Shown piece by piece: positions 42,818-53,690 of a stretch of 64,000 nt of DNA (the stretch's first letter is position 1; each line of letters opens with the position of its first letter). The DNA comes from Entoloma clypeatum (Eukaryota; Basidiomycota; Agaricomycetes; Agaricales; Entolomataceae), in NCBI GenBank assembly GCA_963565915.1, contig OY751496.1:1550001-1614000 (forward strand), given 5' to 3'. Made by a program: the position numbers and the translations under genes. The notes below the pieces were generated by a model that ran no database searches, was not told the origin of the DNA, and saw nothing but the letters and a program-made list of their open reading frames with translations.

Positions 42818-45800
42818 CTATAGGTGTGATAAGGGGCCCGGTTTCTCCGGATACGCGGAGTGGAAGTCCGCGACTAAGTCCGTCGCGTGTTTGAGTTCCG
42901 TGGCGGGTAGCCAGGACTGTTCCTCATCGGTTCCTTCATAGCCTAGCCAACAGACTAGGTAGAGCAGTTTGCAAGAACGCCGACGATCCAGTTTGGTGTC
43001 AAGGATTTCGGCGATTTCGTATTCCACTTCTCCTTCAACGTCAACCGGAGGAGGCGGAGTTACTGTCCGGTTCGGAATGTCGTTCGGAACAGATGGCTCC
43101 AGCATGGAGATGTGGAAAACGGGGTGAACACCGCGTATGGTGTCCGGAAGTCGGAGGGTGTAAGAGTGTGTACCATTCCTGGCAAGGATGTCAAAGGGGC
43201 CAAGGTACTTTTCAGACAGCTTTTTGGAGGGTCGTGTAGTGCGGAAAAACTTAGCCTTCACAAAAGCTTGCTGTCCTACTTCGAGCGGAGGGGGCGGAGC
43301 ACGCCGGAGATCGGCGGGGCCTTGATAACGTCGTTGAGCTTCTAGGATTGTAGATTTGAGTTCTTGGTGAAGCTCGTCCAGGTCTACAACAAATTGTCGG
43401 GCACGGGCGGATGCGAGGTCGCGCTCCGGATGGACGGAGAGGTTCGGATGATAACCTTTATTGGCAAAGAAGGGCGAGATCCCGGTCGTAGCACTCGGAG
43501 CATTGTTGTACGCGAACTCCGCAAGCGGAAGTAGTTCGGACCAGTTGTCCTGTTGATAGTTACAGAAAATGCGGAGGTACTGTTCCAAGGTCTGGTTGGT
43601 ACGTTCGGTTTGACCGTCGCCTTCAGGATGGTAGCCAGAGGTGAAGTGCAGAGTCATGTTGAGGGCTTTTCCGAGGGAGCGGAAAAAGCGGGAGACGAAC
43701 TCCGGGCCTCGGTCGGAGGTGACATGCTCCGGTACTCCGTGCTTGGAGAACACATGCAGGATGAACAAGGTGGCTAGATCTTCGGAGGTGCAGTGGATCG
43801 TAGTCGGAACAAAAATGCTTTGTTTTGTCATTCGGTCAACAATAACAAGGATTGCGTCAAAACCGCCGGAGGTCGGAAGTGTCTCGATGAAGTCCATGGA
43901 TATGGAGTTCCACGGAAGGTTCGGAACTGGGAGTTGCTTCAGCATACCATAGGGCTTGTGACGTTGGGGTTTAGAGCGCATGCAAGTGGTGCAGGATTTG
44001 CAGTACTTTTTGACAAAGTCTCGAACACCAGGCCAAGTATAATCTCGTTGAATGAGACTAACTGTCTTGTTCTGTCTGGGGTGTCCAGAGAGAATATGGT
44101 CGTGCTTGTTGCGGAGGGTGCGGAGCCGGAGGTTATCGGAGTCGGGGACATAAATGCGACCAGTGCGGTTTGGGCTCCTTGAGATGGTCGGCATAGATTG
44201 GGTCGGATGGGAGTGAACGTAGGATGTTGCAGTGCAACTGTTCAATGTCCATTATGACTGTGGCACGGAGAACAGGGGTGAACAACTCCGTAGCTCGGAG
44301 AGATGCGGACAGCTGTTCTTGGGAAAAGACTGGTCGGAAGTTGCTTGGGTTTACCAATGCATAGTCGCTATTCCCCTCTTTGGGATAGACGTCCCATCGT
44401 CTAGTCAAAGAGTCCGGCTTGGTACCGAGACGTCCGGGGCGGAAGCGAATCAAGAGATTGAACTGAGAGAGGAACTCGGACCACCGGGCCTGTCGGCGGG
44501 TGAGAACCTTTGTAGTGGCGAAATACTCCAGGTTCTTGTGGTCCGTGACAACGTCGATCGGAGCAGCGGAGCCTTCAAGGTAATGTCGCCATACCTTGAA
44601 TGCTTCATGGATAGCAAGTAACTCCTTGTCGTGCGTGTCGTAGTTGAGTTCCGGGGCGGTGAAGGTGCGGGAGTGGAACGCTACTGGGTGTATCTCCTCG
44701 TCAGAGGTCCGGATGGACAAAATAGCACCAAGTGCGTAGTCGGAGGCGTCCGTCTCGATGATAATAGGTCGATCAGGAATCCAATGAGTGAGGACCAGTG
44801 CTTTGGTAAAAGCGAGCTTCAACTCGTTGAACGCACTCCGTGCGGAGTTGGAGAAACGGAACGGAGTACCCTTCCGGGTGAGTCGGGTGAGCGGAACAAC
44901 GATGTCCGAATAACCGTGGATGAAACGTCGATAGAAATTTGCGAATCCTAGGAAAGACTGTACGTCCTTCACTTTCCGAGGTTCAGGCCACTCTTGAATG
45001 GTCTTCACCTTGGTTTCGGACATGCGGAGACCGGAGGGAGAAAGGATGAAACCAAGATATTCGACTGTGTCGACAGAAAATTCGCACTTGTCGGAGCGGA
45101 CGTAAAGTCCGTTCTTGCGGAGACGTCGGAGAACTTCCTTGACATCGTCGGGGTGCTTGGCGGGGTCGTCGGAGTAAATGAGAATGTTGTCAAGGTAGAC
45201 CACCACTGTAACATCGAGGAGGTCACTGAAGATGTCATTCACAAATCGCTGAAAAGCAGCAGGGGCGTTGGATAGTCCAAAAGGCATAACAAGCCATTCA
45301 AACGATCCGTAACGAGTGCGGAAAGCGGTTTTCCATTCATCTCCGTCGGCAATGCGGACAAGATGATATGCATGCCGGAGATCGAGAGTGGTATAAACAC
45401 GCGCTTTTCTGGCAGTGGAAAGGAGGTCGGAGATGAGCGGAAGAGGGTATCGATCCTTCTTGGTAACTTTGTTCAGGCCCCGATAGTCGACGCACAGGCG
45501 GAGGGAACCGTCCTTCTTTCGGACAAAGAGGACCGGAGTGCCATGCGGAGAGCGAGAGGGGCGAATGAAGCCAATGGCCAAATGTTCGTCTATGAAGTTT
45601 CGCAGGGCAGATAGTTCGGATTGTGAAATGGAGTACATAGGGCCAATAGGGGGAGTCGATCCGTCTTCTAACTCGATGCGGAGGTCATACGGACGATGCG
45701 GAGCGAGGGTGTCTGCTTTTGTCTTGCTAAAAACATCGGCAAAATCGTGATATTCCTCTGGGATATGGGAGAGGTCCGGAGGTTCCTCGGACATAGAAAC

Positions 45801-46484
45801 GGATTGGGCGGAGATCGTGTGGTCGGAGAGGTGAATTCGGAAGGATTGGGCGCCCGGAAGTTTGCAGGCGCGCACAAATGCGGCTGCATTTCTCAATGCA
45901 ATATTCGGAACAACGTCCGGAGTAGCAGCGGGTGTGCCGGAGTCGGAGGTCGGAGTATCGGGAGAGGTCTGCGGAGGTAGCGGAGCTGACCTGGCAGAAG
46001 ACGTCAAGGTCGGAGACTCCTTCAAGAGCTGTGGACGGAAAGTAATACTGCCCAATACCCAGTCAATCATAGGATTGTAGCGGGTGAGCCAGTTGTATCC
46101 AAGAACCATAGAACAGGAGGAATCGAGCGGAGTCACGTAGGCTGTAATGGCCATATATTCACCGGAGGAAAAGTATACAGGGAGATCAACCGCCTGAGTA
46201 ATGACGGAGTTGGACGTTCCGTCAAATAATTTAAGTTCGATCGGAGGTATGGAGGTGAAAGGGAGTTTATAGGATGAAGCATAACGGGAGTCAATAAAAC
46301 AATGAGTAGAGCCGGAGTCCGCAAGGGCGGCTATCGGAGAAGAATCGGAGATAAGCGGAGATGTAAGTCGGACACGGAGGGAATTGGGATCGGAAAGAGC
46401 GGAAGCGTTGAGTAGAGCGGTAGTACGGATGGGTTCAACGCAGTCCTCAGGCCGTACAGAGTCCTGTGGACTGCCCGCTAATTT
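42818..46484 (-). pseudogene. Gyp-7 pol (PR-RT-RNaseH-IN-chromodomain)
   Basis: From the frameshift site downward: protease LADSGSTHCFIDSRYA; RT (LRLCVDYRGLNKVTKKDRYP, TTLDLRHAYHLVRIADGDEW, PFGLSNAPAAFQRF) with polymerase box YLDN instead of YLDD; RNase H ([31 protein letters not shown]); integrase finger (KHDHILSGHP … CKSCTTCMRSK), catalytic DDE kept (SMDFIETLP, TSDRGPEFV, GDGQTERTNQTLEQYL); C-terminal domain and chromodomain (VCWLGYEGTDEEQSWLPATEL). Near 44150 about ten codons are missing between two GGTCGC words, which shifts the frame (KEPKPHWS then GRIYVPDSDN). Ends at 42818. Length and order are otherwise normal for the family. Confidence 0.92.
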
Positions 46485-46487
46485 TTT
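46478..46487 (-). other. Gag-pol -1 frameshift site, Gyp-7
   Basis: On the minus strand the gag codons ACA AAA AAT end in TAG, giving the heptamer A-AAA-AAT. A -1 slip yields …LAGSPQDSVRPEDC…, which runs without a stop into protease. Gyp-1 has A-AAA-AAA TAG at the same place. I did not identify a downstream stem or pseudoknot with certainty. Confidence 0.6.
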
Positions 46488-47635
46488 GTTTCGTCCGTGG
46501 TCTTGGCTTGGGCAGCGCGCGCCTTAGCCTTAGAGGCGGAGGACGAAGACTTCAGGCAATCTTTCGCGATGTGTCCAGCTTTGCCACAAAACATACAGAG
46601 GTTGTTGTCAAAACGGCGTTTGCGTTCCTCCGGAGTTAGCTTTCCGTCTTTTCCGAGTTTGTCGGAGATGTCGGACTTGGGAGCGGAGGAAGGCTTCGAC
46701 TGTTTGCCCTGGTTCTGTGTCTGTGGTTTGGCTTTGGAGTTTTTATCAGAGTTTGCGGAGGGGGTTTTAGCTTCGGATTTGTCGGATTTGGATGCGGACT
46801 TGTCGGAGCGGGACTTCTCGCGATGACGTTCCCAGTGGCGAGCATCAATAGTCTGTGCTAGCTCCCTAAGTGCTGGTAACGTGCTTGGCTTTGCTTGAGT
46901 CCCAAGGACATCTTTAATCCGCTCCGCCAACCCGGAGTAGTACCGGTGATGCAGGGCGGAGCTGTCCCAGTGCGTTTTGGCAGCAAGGCGTGTGAACTCA
47001 ATATTATACTTGAGAATATGTTGATTTTCGCGCATTTTGAGATTGTCCAGAGAGTCAGCAGCATCTGCAACGGGGTCAATGACCCCGAATTCCGTGTGGA
47101 GTGTGCGGAGGAATGCGGACCAATCTTCGTACCAGTCCGGGGGGTTGTCCGGGTCCGGTTCGATGATGAAATGCTCGAAATAATCGAGAGCTGTGCCTCG
47201 GAGGAAAGAGATGGCGAGAGTGATTTTGGCAGAGTCATCGTCATACTCGGAGTTGTCGCGGAAGAACAATGTGCATTGGAGGATGAACTGGTTCAGTTTC
47301 CGGGGATCGGAACCGTCGAAGGTGTCCGGATCCTTAGCCTTTTTATGATGCTTGTGACCTTTGCTGCGTTTGAGTTCATTGGTCATTAAGAGGAAAGCAT
47401 CCGCAAGGGCTTGTGGGCCGAAAATATTCTGAGGAGACGGGGGTGCAGATTCTATGGGGGAAGTGGGGATCGGAATATTATGCGGAGGTGTGATGGGCTG
47501 AAAACCCGGAGGTGTCGGAGTAGTGGGAGTTACGGGGGATAGTTCTGTTAAACGTTGTTCGACATTTTGTAGAACCTGTTGCCTAGAAGTGCCAGCTTCT
47601 GCGGCTTTTGCTGTCTTGGTGTTTCGGAGTGCCAT
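46478..47635 (-). CDS. Gyp-7 gag
   Basis: 385 residues, open throughout, starting MALRNTKTAKAAEAGTSRQQ. Regions: coiled N-terminus, Pro/Thr-rich linker, capsid core (DPDTFDGSDPRKLNQFILQC TLFF … FLRGTALDYFEHF … LDNLKMRENQHILKYNIEFT), basic Ser/Lys linker, zinc knuckle CMFCGKAGHIAKDC near residue 350, and a Ser/Ala/Lys tail ending DETKN. It forms the particle that packages element RNA. The stop TAG (46478-46480) directly follows the slippery heptamer. Confidence 0.9.
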   Translation of the reverse strand: MALRNTKTAKAAEAGTSRQQVLQNVEQRLTELSPVTPTTPTPPGFQPITPPHNIPIPTSPIESAPPSPQNIFGPQALADAFLLMTNELKRSKGHKHHKKAKDPDTFDGSDPRKLNQFILQCTLFFRDNSEYDDDSAKITLAISFLRGTALDYFEHFIIEPDPDNPPDWYEDWSAFLRTLHTEFGVIDPVADAADSLDNLKMRENQHILKYNIEFTRLAAKTHWDSSALHHRYYSGLAERIKDVLGTQAKPSTLPALRELAQTIDARHWERHREKSRSDKSASKSDKSEAKTPSANSDKNSKAKPQTQNQGKQSKPSSAPKSDISDKLGKDGKLTPEERKRRFDNNLCMFCGKAGHIAKDCLKSSSSASKAKARAAQAKTTDETKN

Positions 47636-47675
47636 GACTAGCAGGAATCCAAAAACGGTTTGAGTTCGAATATAC

Positions 47676-48397
47676 TGTTAAGTAGGTGAAAAGTTGGAGC
47701 TTCGTCGGAGTCCGTCGGAGGTCGGACGAAGGACTGAGGCCGGAGCGGAACTCCGGGAATGCGGAGGAACGACGAAGGGGAGGGACGTGGCTTCAACGTA
47801 TGTGTTGCGCCGCCGTTTGTTGGATAAGGTGTCCCAATTTCAGGAGGTCGGAGGAGAGGTCGGAGATGCGGAGGTCCTCGGAAAGATCTCGGTGAGAGAC
47901 ACGTTGACGTGGAAATGGTCGGACGACGTCGGAGTTGTGACTCGGACACAGTACTGAGCTCGTCGAAGGGTAACGATGGAGGAAGAGCAGTAGATGAGGA
48001 TGTCGTCGGCGTATTGTACCACAGCGAGGATCTCTGGCATGAACGGGGAGTAGAGGAGTGAACTTTGTTGATATTCGAACTGAGGAACTAAAGGTATGGT
48101 ACAAGCTTAAATATCTAAATGAGATTACTTTACGGAGATGGTCGGAGTAGGTCCGGAGTTGTGGCGTAAGTTGCCAGCGACTGTAACGAACATCGGAGAT
48201 GTCGGTCAACGGACCATGCGGAAAAGGCGATGCATAAGTAAACGGGAATATGAATATGAAATGCATAAAGGCATGGAGTTATGAATATGAAATGCACGAT
48301 GGCAACGTGCGGAGATGCGGAGGTAACGGATGTCCGGAAAGTCCGGAAAGTCGGAGGACGATCGGAGTGGATCGGAGATTCGGAGACGGATATAACA
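47676..48397 (-). repeat. Gyp-7 5' LTR
   Basis: 722 bases. Differences from the 3' LTR that I find are GAAAAGTT/C, CTAAAGG/CTACAGG and AACGGATG/AACAGATG. The sequence after it on the minus strand begins GTATATTCGAACTC, equivalent to the primer-binding region of Gyp-1. Confidence 0.95.
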
Positions 48398-48402
48398 GAA
48401 TG

Positions 48403-48760
48403 TTCCAATAGTCAACTCCGATATCTGCACATCACTTATAGTAATGCTGATCATTCTAGTCTACTATAAATAGTATACAAACCTGTCGTAGAACCTCAGT
48501 TCAAATATCATACATTACACCTCATTCGCATCCGTCTACTTGCCTTTGAGCATTCTCTCCATCACCTCCGCTCATCCGCTCATCCGCTCATCTGACATCC
48601 GCCAATCCAAAATCGAGGACCACGTCAAAGAGTGGGGCGCAACGCACAAGTTGAAGCCAGGTCCTTTCTGCCAATGTCGCACTTACCACATTCCGCTCCT
48701 CTGCTACTCCGCTCCAACTCGTCCGACATTTTCCGACATTGAGAAAAATGCTACGTGACA
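48403..48760 (+). repeat. TGTCA-family LTR, second part
   Basis: Continuation of the LTR begun at 40808 after removal of Gyp-7. Contains CTATAAATAG (about 48473) as a TATA box and ends CTACGTGACA at 48760. No element interior follows, so this is the 3' LTR of a truncated element. Confidence 0.8.
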
Positions 48761-49509
48761 CAGACGACAATGATGCCAACGAAGCTGACAATGGTGAAGA
48801 AGACGGCCCACGAAGATCCAAACACAGGTGTCATGCGCTGCCCAAATACCTTGCCCAATCACTGACCCACTCCCAGAGGTCTTCGAAAAAGCCCAGGACA
48901 ACACTGCAGATGTTGACTCTGAGAGGGAAAGCAGTCGAATTCCTGAAGGAGTCCCTTACATTTGAGGGCTTCAAAAGTGTCGTTGAGCAAGACTTGCACA
49001 AGCAATACATGCATTTTTTCTTGTGTTTCTATACCTAAGGCTCACCATAGTGTTTAGTCCTCCGATGCCCTGAATTTGCCTCCCTTGGACATTGATTCAA
49101 TGCCTTTGGTAAGCATTACTCTTTCAAGGTGCAGTCAGTGCTAAATTTGGCTGCTCCAGTCCTTAGAAGGTTATAGGACCTCCTGTCAACTTTGCTCTTT
49201 CTGGAGGGAACGGCATCTACAAAATGACACCCAGATTTTATGTAAGTAGCAACTATTCTAAGTACAATTGTTGGCTAACAAAAACTCTAGAGCAAAGCGG
49301 ATCTCCGGTGTTCAAAAAAATGACAGAGGCTTATGTAAATCCCTGGATCAAAGTTATAACTTACACCAAATACTCCAGTCTCTTGTCGAGAATGTCCAAG
49401 AACTCTTGCATTGCCAACACATTGTTGTCACCAATTGCCCTTCTCTGGCGCAAAAATTTGATTCCAATGGCCTTGTTCAGCTGACAGCTGTAAACAAACC
49501 AGTCACGAT
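48761..49509 (+). other. Unassigned flank with a short ORF
   Basis: Downstream of the LTR a frame continues to 49038 (DGPRRSKHRCHALPKYLAQS … FEGFKSVVEQDLHKQY). It might be a host or transposase fragment, but I cannot place it. The rest holds only short frames. Confidence 0.35.
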
Positions 49510-51572
49510 CCAAGTTTTTTACTTTTCCCCATGTCTTCTGGCAGAATCCTGTAGAAATCCTGTGAGAATTTTGGATTCTGACAGGAATTCTCCAGGAATT
49601 TTTGCCATATATTTGAGTGGGAATTGCTGTAAAATTCTGCCAGGATTCCACTAGGATTACTCCAGAATCCAAAAGAAATAAAATTCCTATCAGAATCCCT
49701 GATAGAAATGGTGACAATCCTGGGAGGAATTCTGCAGGAATTCCTGCCCAGGAATACCAAAGTTCAATAACAGGGTCAGGTGACCTAGGTGGTCGACATT
49801 TGGCAACTTCCAAACATTGATCAGCATTGTCACATTGTGATGGCTGATGACCATCTTGTCCTTCCACCACCATCACTCTCGCCTCTCGCTTGCCGCCCCC
49901 TGCTCCTCGCTGCCTCCATGGCTGCTGTGACCCCACCGCCTCCACCGCAGCCACTGCTGTCAAGACAAACAGGGACCCCCGGGCCCCCAGGCCCCCATCA
50001 CCCAGTAAGCCGCACCCTCACCCCAGCTGAACACCAACAACTAACCACCACCCTGTCCATGCCAGGGGCATCGGGGTGCCACATTATTAGCCCCAGCGCC
50101 ACATCCAGACCCTGGGACGGCCACCCGACAGCCCTGTGCAGCCATGTCACCACCCACCTTGCCACCACCATGGTCACCATTGTACGCAAAACCCCACCGC
50201 CCCCACCTCTTGACCTGTTATGATCGTATTTTCTCTTTTTACTTTATCTCATCTTATCTCAATCTTATCTTATCTATATCATATCGTACATGAGGACATC
50301 TTATCAATCGTGCAGCATGACGCTGCCTCAATGCAGCCTCATGGTATTTACATATATAAGTAGGGTACTTTCACTTGTATTCGATAGCTTGTTCTCTTGA
50401 TATTTCCGCTGGGTCTCTTGGCAATACAGTTCTCTTATCACTTCTCCACTTTGTTCCTAAGTTTGGGCTCGCAACGTCATTTGACTTAGCGTCGCCTCAA
50501 CATGACCCCTCGCCACCACTGCCCAACAAAGCCAAAAGGGACCCCCCCAGCAACCCCGCAATGACAGACTACCCCCCATATCCACACTGGGGCCCACAAC
50601 GCCAGCACCTGCATGCCAAGTCACCACCTGCCTTCACCACAGCCATTGCTCATGCACAAAGCCCCCAACCGCGACATCCTCTCGCCCCCCCTCAACCAAT
50701 GCCATATTGGACACAACACGACGAGTCAGAAAGGGAACCCCCCAGTAAGCCCAACTCACTCTAGCTGCCCCAGTAGCTGACCACCCCCCCTTCGTGCCCA
50801 ACGGTCCCCCATTGCGCCCAACAACCAGCATCCACCCCCAATATCCTGCAGTCACGCCCAACGCCCTCAATTGCCCTGTTTTGCCTCGAACGGCCCCCCT
50901 TTGTGCCCAACGTCGTCTACTCACACCCCAAGCCCTCCCTTCATGCCCAACAGCCACCAGTCGCCCGTAACAATGGGCTCTCGCCTCCACATGTGCCCAA
51001 CAGCCGCCAGTCGCCCCAAACGGGGCCTGTTGCCACGCAAATCCACACCCTGTGCCCTGATGCTGCCAGGGCCCTAGCCCCATTGACGTGCGCCGCATCC
51101 CTGACCCTACCCTCCCCTACATTACTCCCTTGCCTCGTACCGCCCCCCGCCTTATGCGGGGGGTTATTTTTTGTACTTTGTATATATTGTGTCTTGCCTG
51201 CCTTATGCGGGGTAATCAATTTATTTTATGTACTTCTCATGGTCCTCGCTGTCCTCTCAATGCTTTGCATGCCCCCTTGCCTTAACAAATGAGGGGAGGG
51301 AGGGGGGTTTATTTTTTGTTTAGTCTGTATTATATAAAATTAATTAAATACAATTGAAGCTACTGAAAGGAGTGAATAAGAATAACAATTACTGCCATCA
51401 GATCACCAATGGATTCTTTTCAGGAATTGTAGAATTCCTCTGATTCCTCAGGATTCCTATCAGAATCTTTGAATTCTCAGAGGATTCTGACAGGAATCCT
51501 AAATTCCCATGGAAATCCTGGCGGAATTTTGGATTCCGCTGAAGAATGTGGGGGACTGTAAAGTACTGGCAT
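49510..51572. mobile_element. Candidate inverted-repeat element with word-built ends
   Basis: The left end (CCAAGTTTTTTACTTTTCCC … ) and the complement of the right end (CCAGTACTTTACAGTCCCCC …) resemble each other. Both outer regions (49550-49770 and 51410-51545) consist of alternating GGAATTCCTG, CAGGAATCC and GGATTCTGACAG words. The interior is C-rich, with TGCCCAACG minisatellite units (about 50780-51030) and a solo LTR insertion. No transposase and no clear target duplication. Confidence 0.35.
50211..50507 (+). repeat. Solo LTR with TSD TGACC (Gyp-4/Gyp-6 family)
   Basis: LTR 50216-50502 (287 bases, TGTTATGATCG … GCCTCAACA), flanked on both sides by TGACC. Nearly identical to the Gyp-6 LTR, including TATATAAGTAGGG. 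It is a typical product of LTR-LTR recombination. Confidence 0.95.
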
Positions 51573-51920
51573 AAGGATGGCTGTTGTTTGGTGGCAGTAT
51601 TTGCCACTCAACCTGGTAAACCTGTTCCGGATTGGGGAACTGCTGAGGAGCCAGAAAGTCCGCTGACCCCGTTAGAAGAGCTCAGAAGTGCTATTGGCAA
51701 TAAACAACTCGCCAACACTGCTGAGGAGCTGGAAAGCCTGCTGATGCCGCTGGAAGATCTCCTGGGCTCTCCATTACAAACAGAGGCCAACGGAAGTAGT
51801 GCCAACCTATCCGATTATGAATATGATGATGACATAGAGGTATTGGGAGGGGATGACAATCTAGAAGATGGAACTCCAAATGCAGTGTACAATGAGGAGG
51901 ATTTAGTGAGGAGGATTTAG
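51546..51920 (+). CDS. Hypothetical ORF, 124 codons
   Basis: Open frame MWGTVKYWHKDGCCLVAVFA … EDLVRRI. Contains an internal imperfect repeat (AEEPESPLTPLEEL / AEELESLLMPLEDL) and an acidic C-terminus (DYEYDDDIEVLGGDDNLED). I do not recognise it. It ends 30 bases before the LINE target duplication at 51951-51965 and may be a fragment of the gene in which LINE-X inserted. Confidence 0.25.
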   Translation: MWGTVKYWHKDGCCLVAVFATQPGKPVPDWGTAEEPESPLTPLEELRSAIGNKQLANTAEELESLLMPLEDLLGSPLQTEANGSSANLSDYEYDDDIEVLGGDDNLEDGTPNAVYNEEDLVRRI

Positions 51921-51950
51921 AATTGACAAAGTTACCAGTCTCAAAGAATA

Positions 51951-53690
51951 AAATTACAGTGAGTCTTTTTTTTTGTGTCAACAATTTATATACTGGTACC
52001 CTGAGGGCAGTCCGGTCACCTACTACTACAAGTCGGCAGTAAAGAATTTTAACGTGCATGTGGGCTAGCACAGAAATGTCCAAAAAATAGAAAAGACGGT
52101 ACAGCAATAAGATGCAATCAAAGGAATACAGAGGAGAGCATACACCAAAAGTAACACGATATGTAGAGAGAGACAACATACATGTAGCTGGATACTCCTT
52201 GAGGGGAGTATGACTTTAAGCGTCCCCATGACCAGTTCACACCTCCCATCATCGCGGCCGCGACCAGAGGCAGGGGCTTTCCGACGAGTACCGGTTTCCC
52301 CAGTCAAGGGACATACATGAAGGTCGAGCCCAGATGGCTCGCCCCTCAAATATCAGGCCATGATCCAGCCCCGGTCAAAACGGTGCTGCCAAAACTGACA
52401 GCGTGGAGAGTTGGCAGCATGAGGTTTGCTGCAGTTCTTGCAATGAGCGTTGTGAGGACAAGGAGTCCCCTCGGCGGTGGGAGGAACAGGAGGGTTCGCA
52501 TCAGGGCGTCCCTTGCAGCAGGTGGCAAGAGAGCGATGGTTTTCTTTGCGGTGAGGACCCCTACAAATGGGGCAGAATATGTGTGTGGAGTTGCAGAAGT
52601 TTGTGTTATGTCCCCACGAACAGCAGCGGGTGCAGAGAGGCATACCAATCTTCATGGAGGCCTTTCAGAAAAAGCAGACCGTCGTCCCCAAGTTTAGGGA
52701 ACGGTTGACGAATGTCTTCATCCGGGAGCCAGTTTGGGAGTCCCAGATGTCGAAATAGATAGTGCATGTGTCAGCGCGCCTGGAATCACGAACGATCCAG
52801 GGTGGAGCCGCAAGGCGGATGCTGTCTTTGAAGACAGAAGAGTGGAGGGCACTTTCAGCATCCTTGGAGGTGATAGGTCTGTCACCGTGGTAAAACGGGA
52901 CACCTACAAGTTTACAGAATGAGCGGGATGAAGGCACCTCGCATCAGACTGTGGATCCTTCGGGAACGACGGAGTGTACAAAGGTTTCCAACCTGGAGAG
53001 ATCGGAGGGGGAAGGGACGCTGGTTGTGGTGAGGCAGAGCCCACCGTAAGCCAGGCGGAAGGATTCAACCATGATTGAGCTCTGGAATGAGTCAACATGG
53101 CGAGAGATGCATGTGGCCAGTGGGAGAAGGTCTACCATAGTATCCTTCGCATCCACGACAACAACGATGGAGCAGCGTGAGGGGCCATTGGACGTGTTGT
53201 AAGGGTGACACCTAGCAACAGGAGGTGTGTTCCGCCCAGGTTGGGGGTTCACAGGGGGAGGAGGAGGCAGAGGGCCACTAGGTGCCTGAGCAGCACGAGG
53301 CGGCCTCTTGCGACTGGAGGGGGAGGGGCGAGGGGGGCCAGCAGGGGCACGGTTCGGTCCAGGGGGTTCCACGTCCAGGTCCATGGCACCACCACCTGTA
53401 GCAGCACCAGCAGCCAGATTAACTGGCACCGCCGCAGGGGCAGTGGGGGGAGGAGGTTGAGGAGGAGGGGGTCGGGGGGGCCGACGTGTCAGAGGAGAGG
53501 GAGGGGGAGGCAAAGCAGCCACAGCTTCCGCCGGGGTGTAAAGGCCAATGTCGTTAAACTTCATTGCCATGTGTTGGTAGACAGGACCAAAAAGGTCCTT
53601 TGCACCTGGATTGTCACAAAAATGTTGGAGAGTCTCGGGTTTACTCACCCACTCTACCAGATAGCCAAAGACCTGGGCTCCCCACTCCAG
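51951..53690 (-). mobile_element. LINE-1 copy in the right arm, mixed target duplications
   Basis: LINE body 51966-53677 on the minus strand. Its 5' side is flanked by CTGGAGTGGGGAG (complement of 53678-53690), exactly as LINE-C, but its poly(A) side is flanked by GACTCACTGTAATTT (complement of 51951-51965), the duplication that precedes LINE-X at 19500. The tail is nine A without the CC seen in LINE-C. One LINE with two different flanking duplications indicates recombination between two insertions. ORF1 content is as described for LINE-C, with the same two TGA codons. Confidence 0.8.

Larger units (their letters stand above)
40986..48402 (-). mobile_element. Gyp-7, full-length gypsy element with TSD GAATG
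   Basis: Element proper 40991-48397 (7407 bases), on the minus strand, with 722-base LTRs, flanked by GAATG (40986-40990 and 48398-48402). Order on the minus strand: 5' LTR, gag, -1 frameshift site, protease-RT-RNaseH-IN-chromodomain, then an oppositely oriented spliced gene, polypurine tract and 3' LTR. The two LTRs differ at only three positions that I can find, so insertion is recent. Even so, pol has a short frameshifting deletion and a mutated RT active site. Confidence 0.95.

Noticed and set aside
49361..49963. 200-codon minus-strand frame
   Set aside because: It runs through the GGAATTCC-word array, giving repetitive ILVESWQNF-like translation. No family resemblance.
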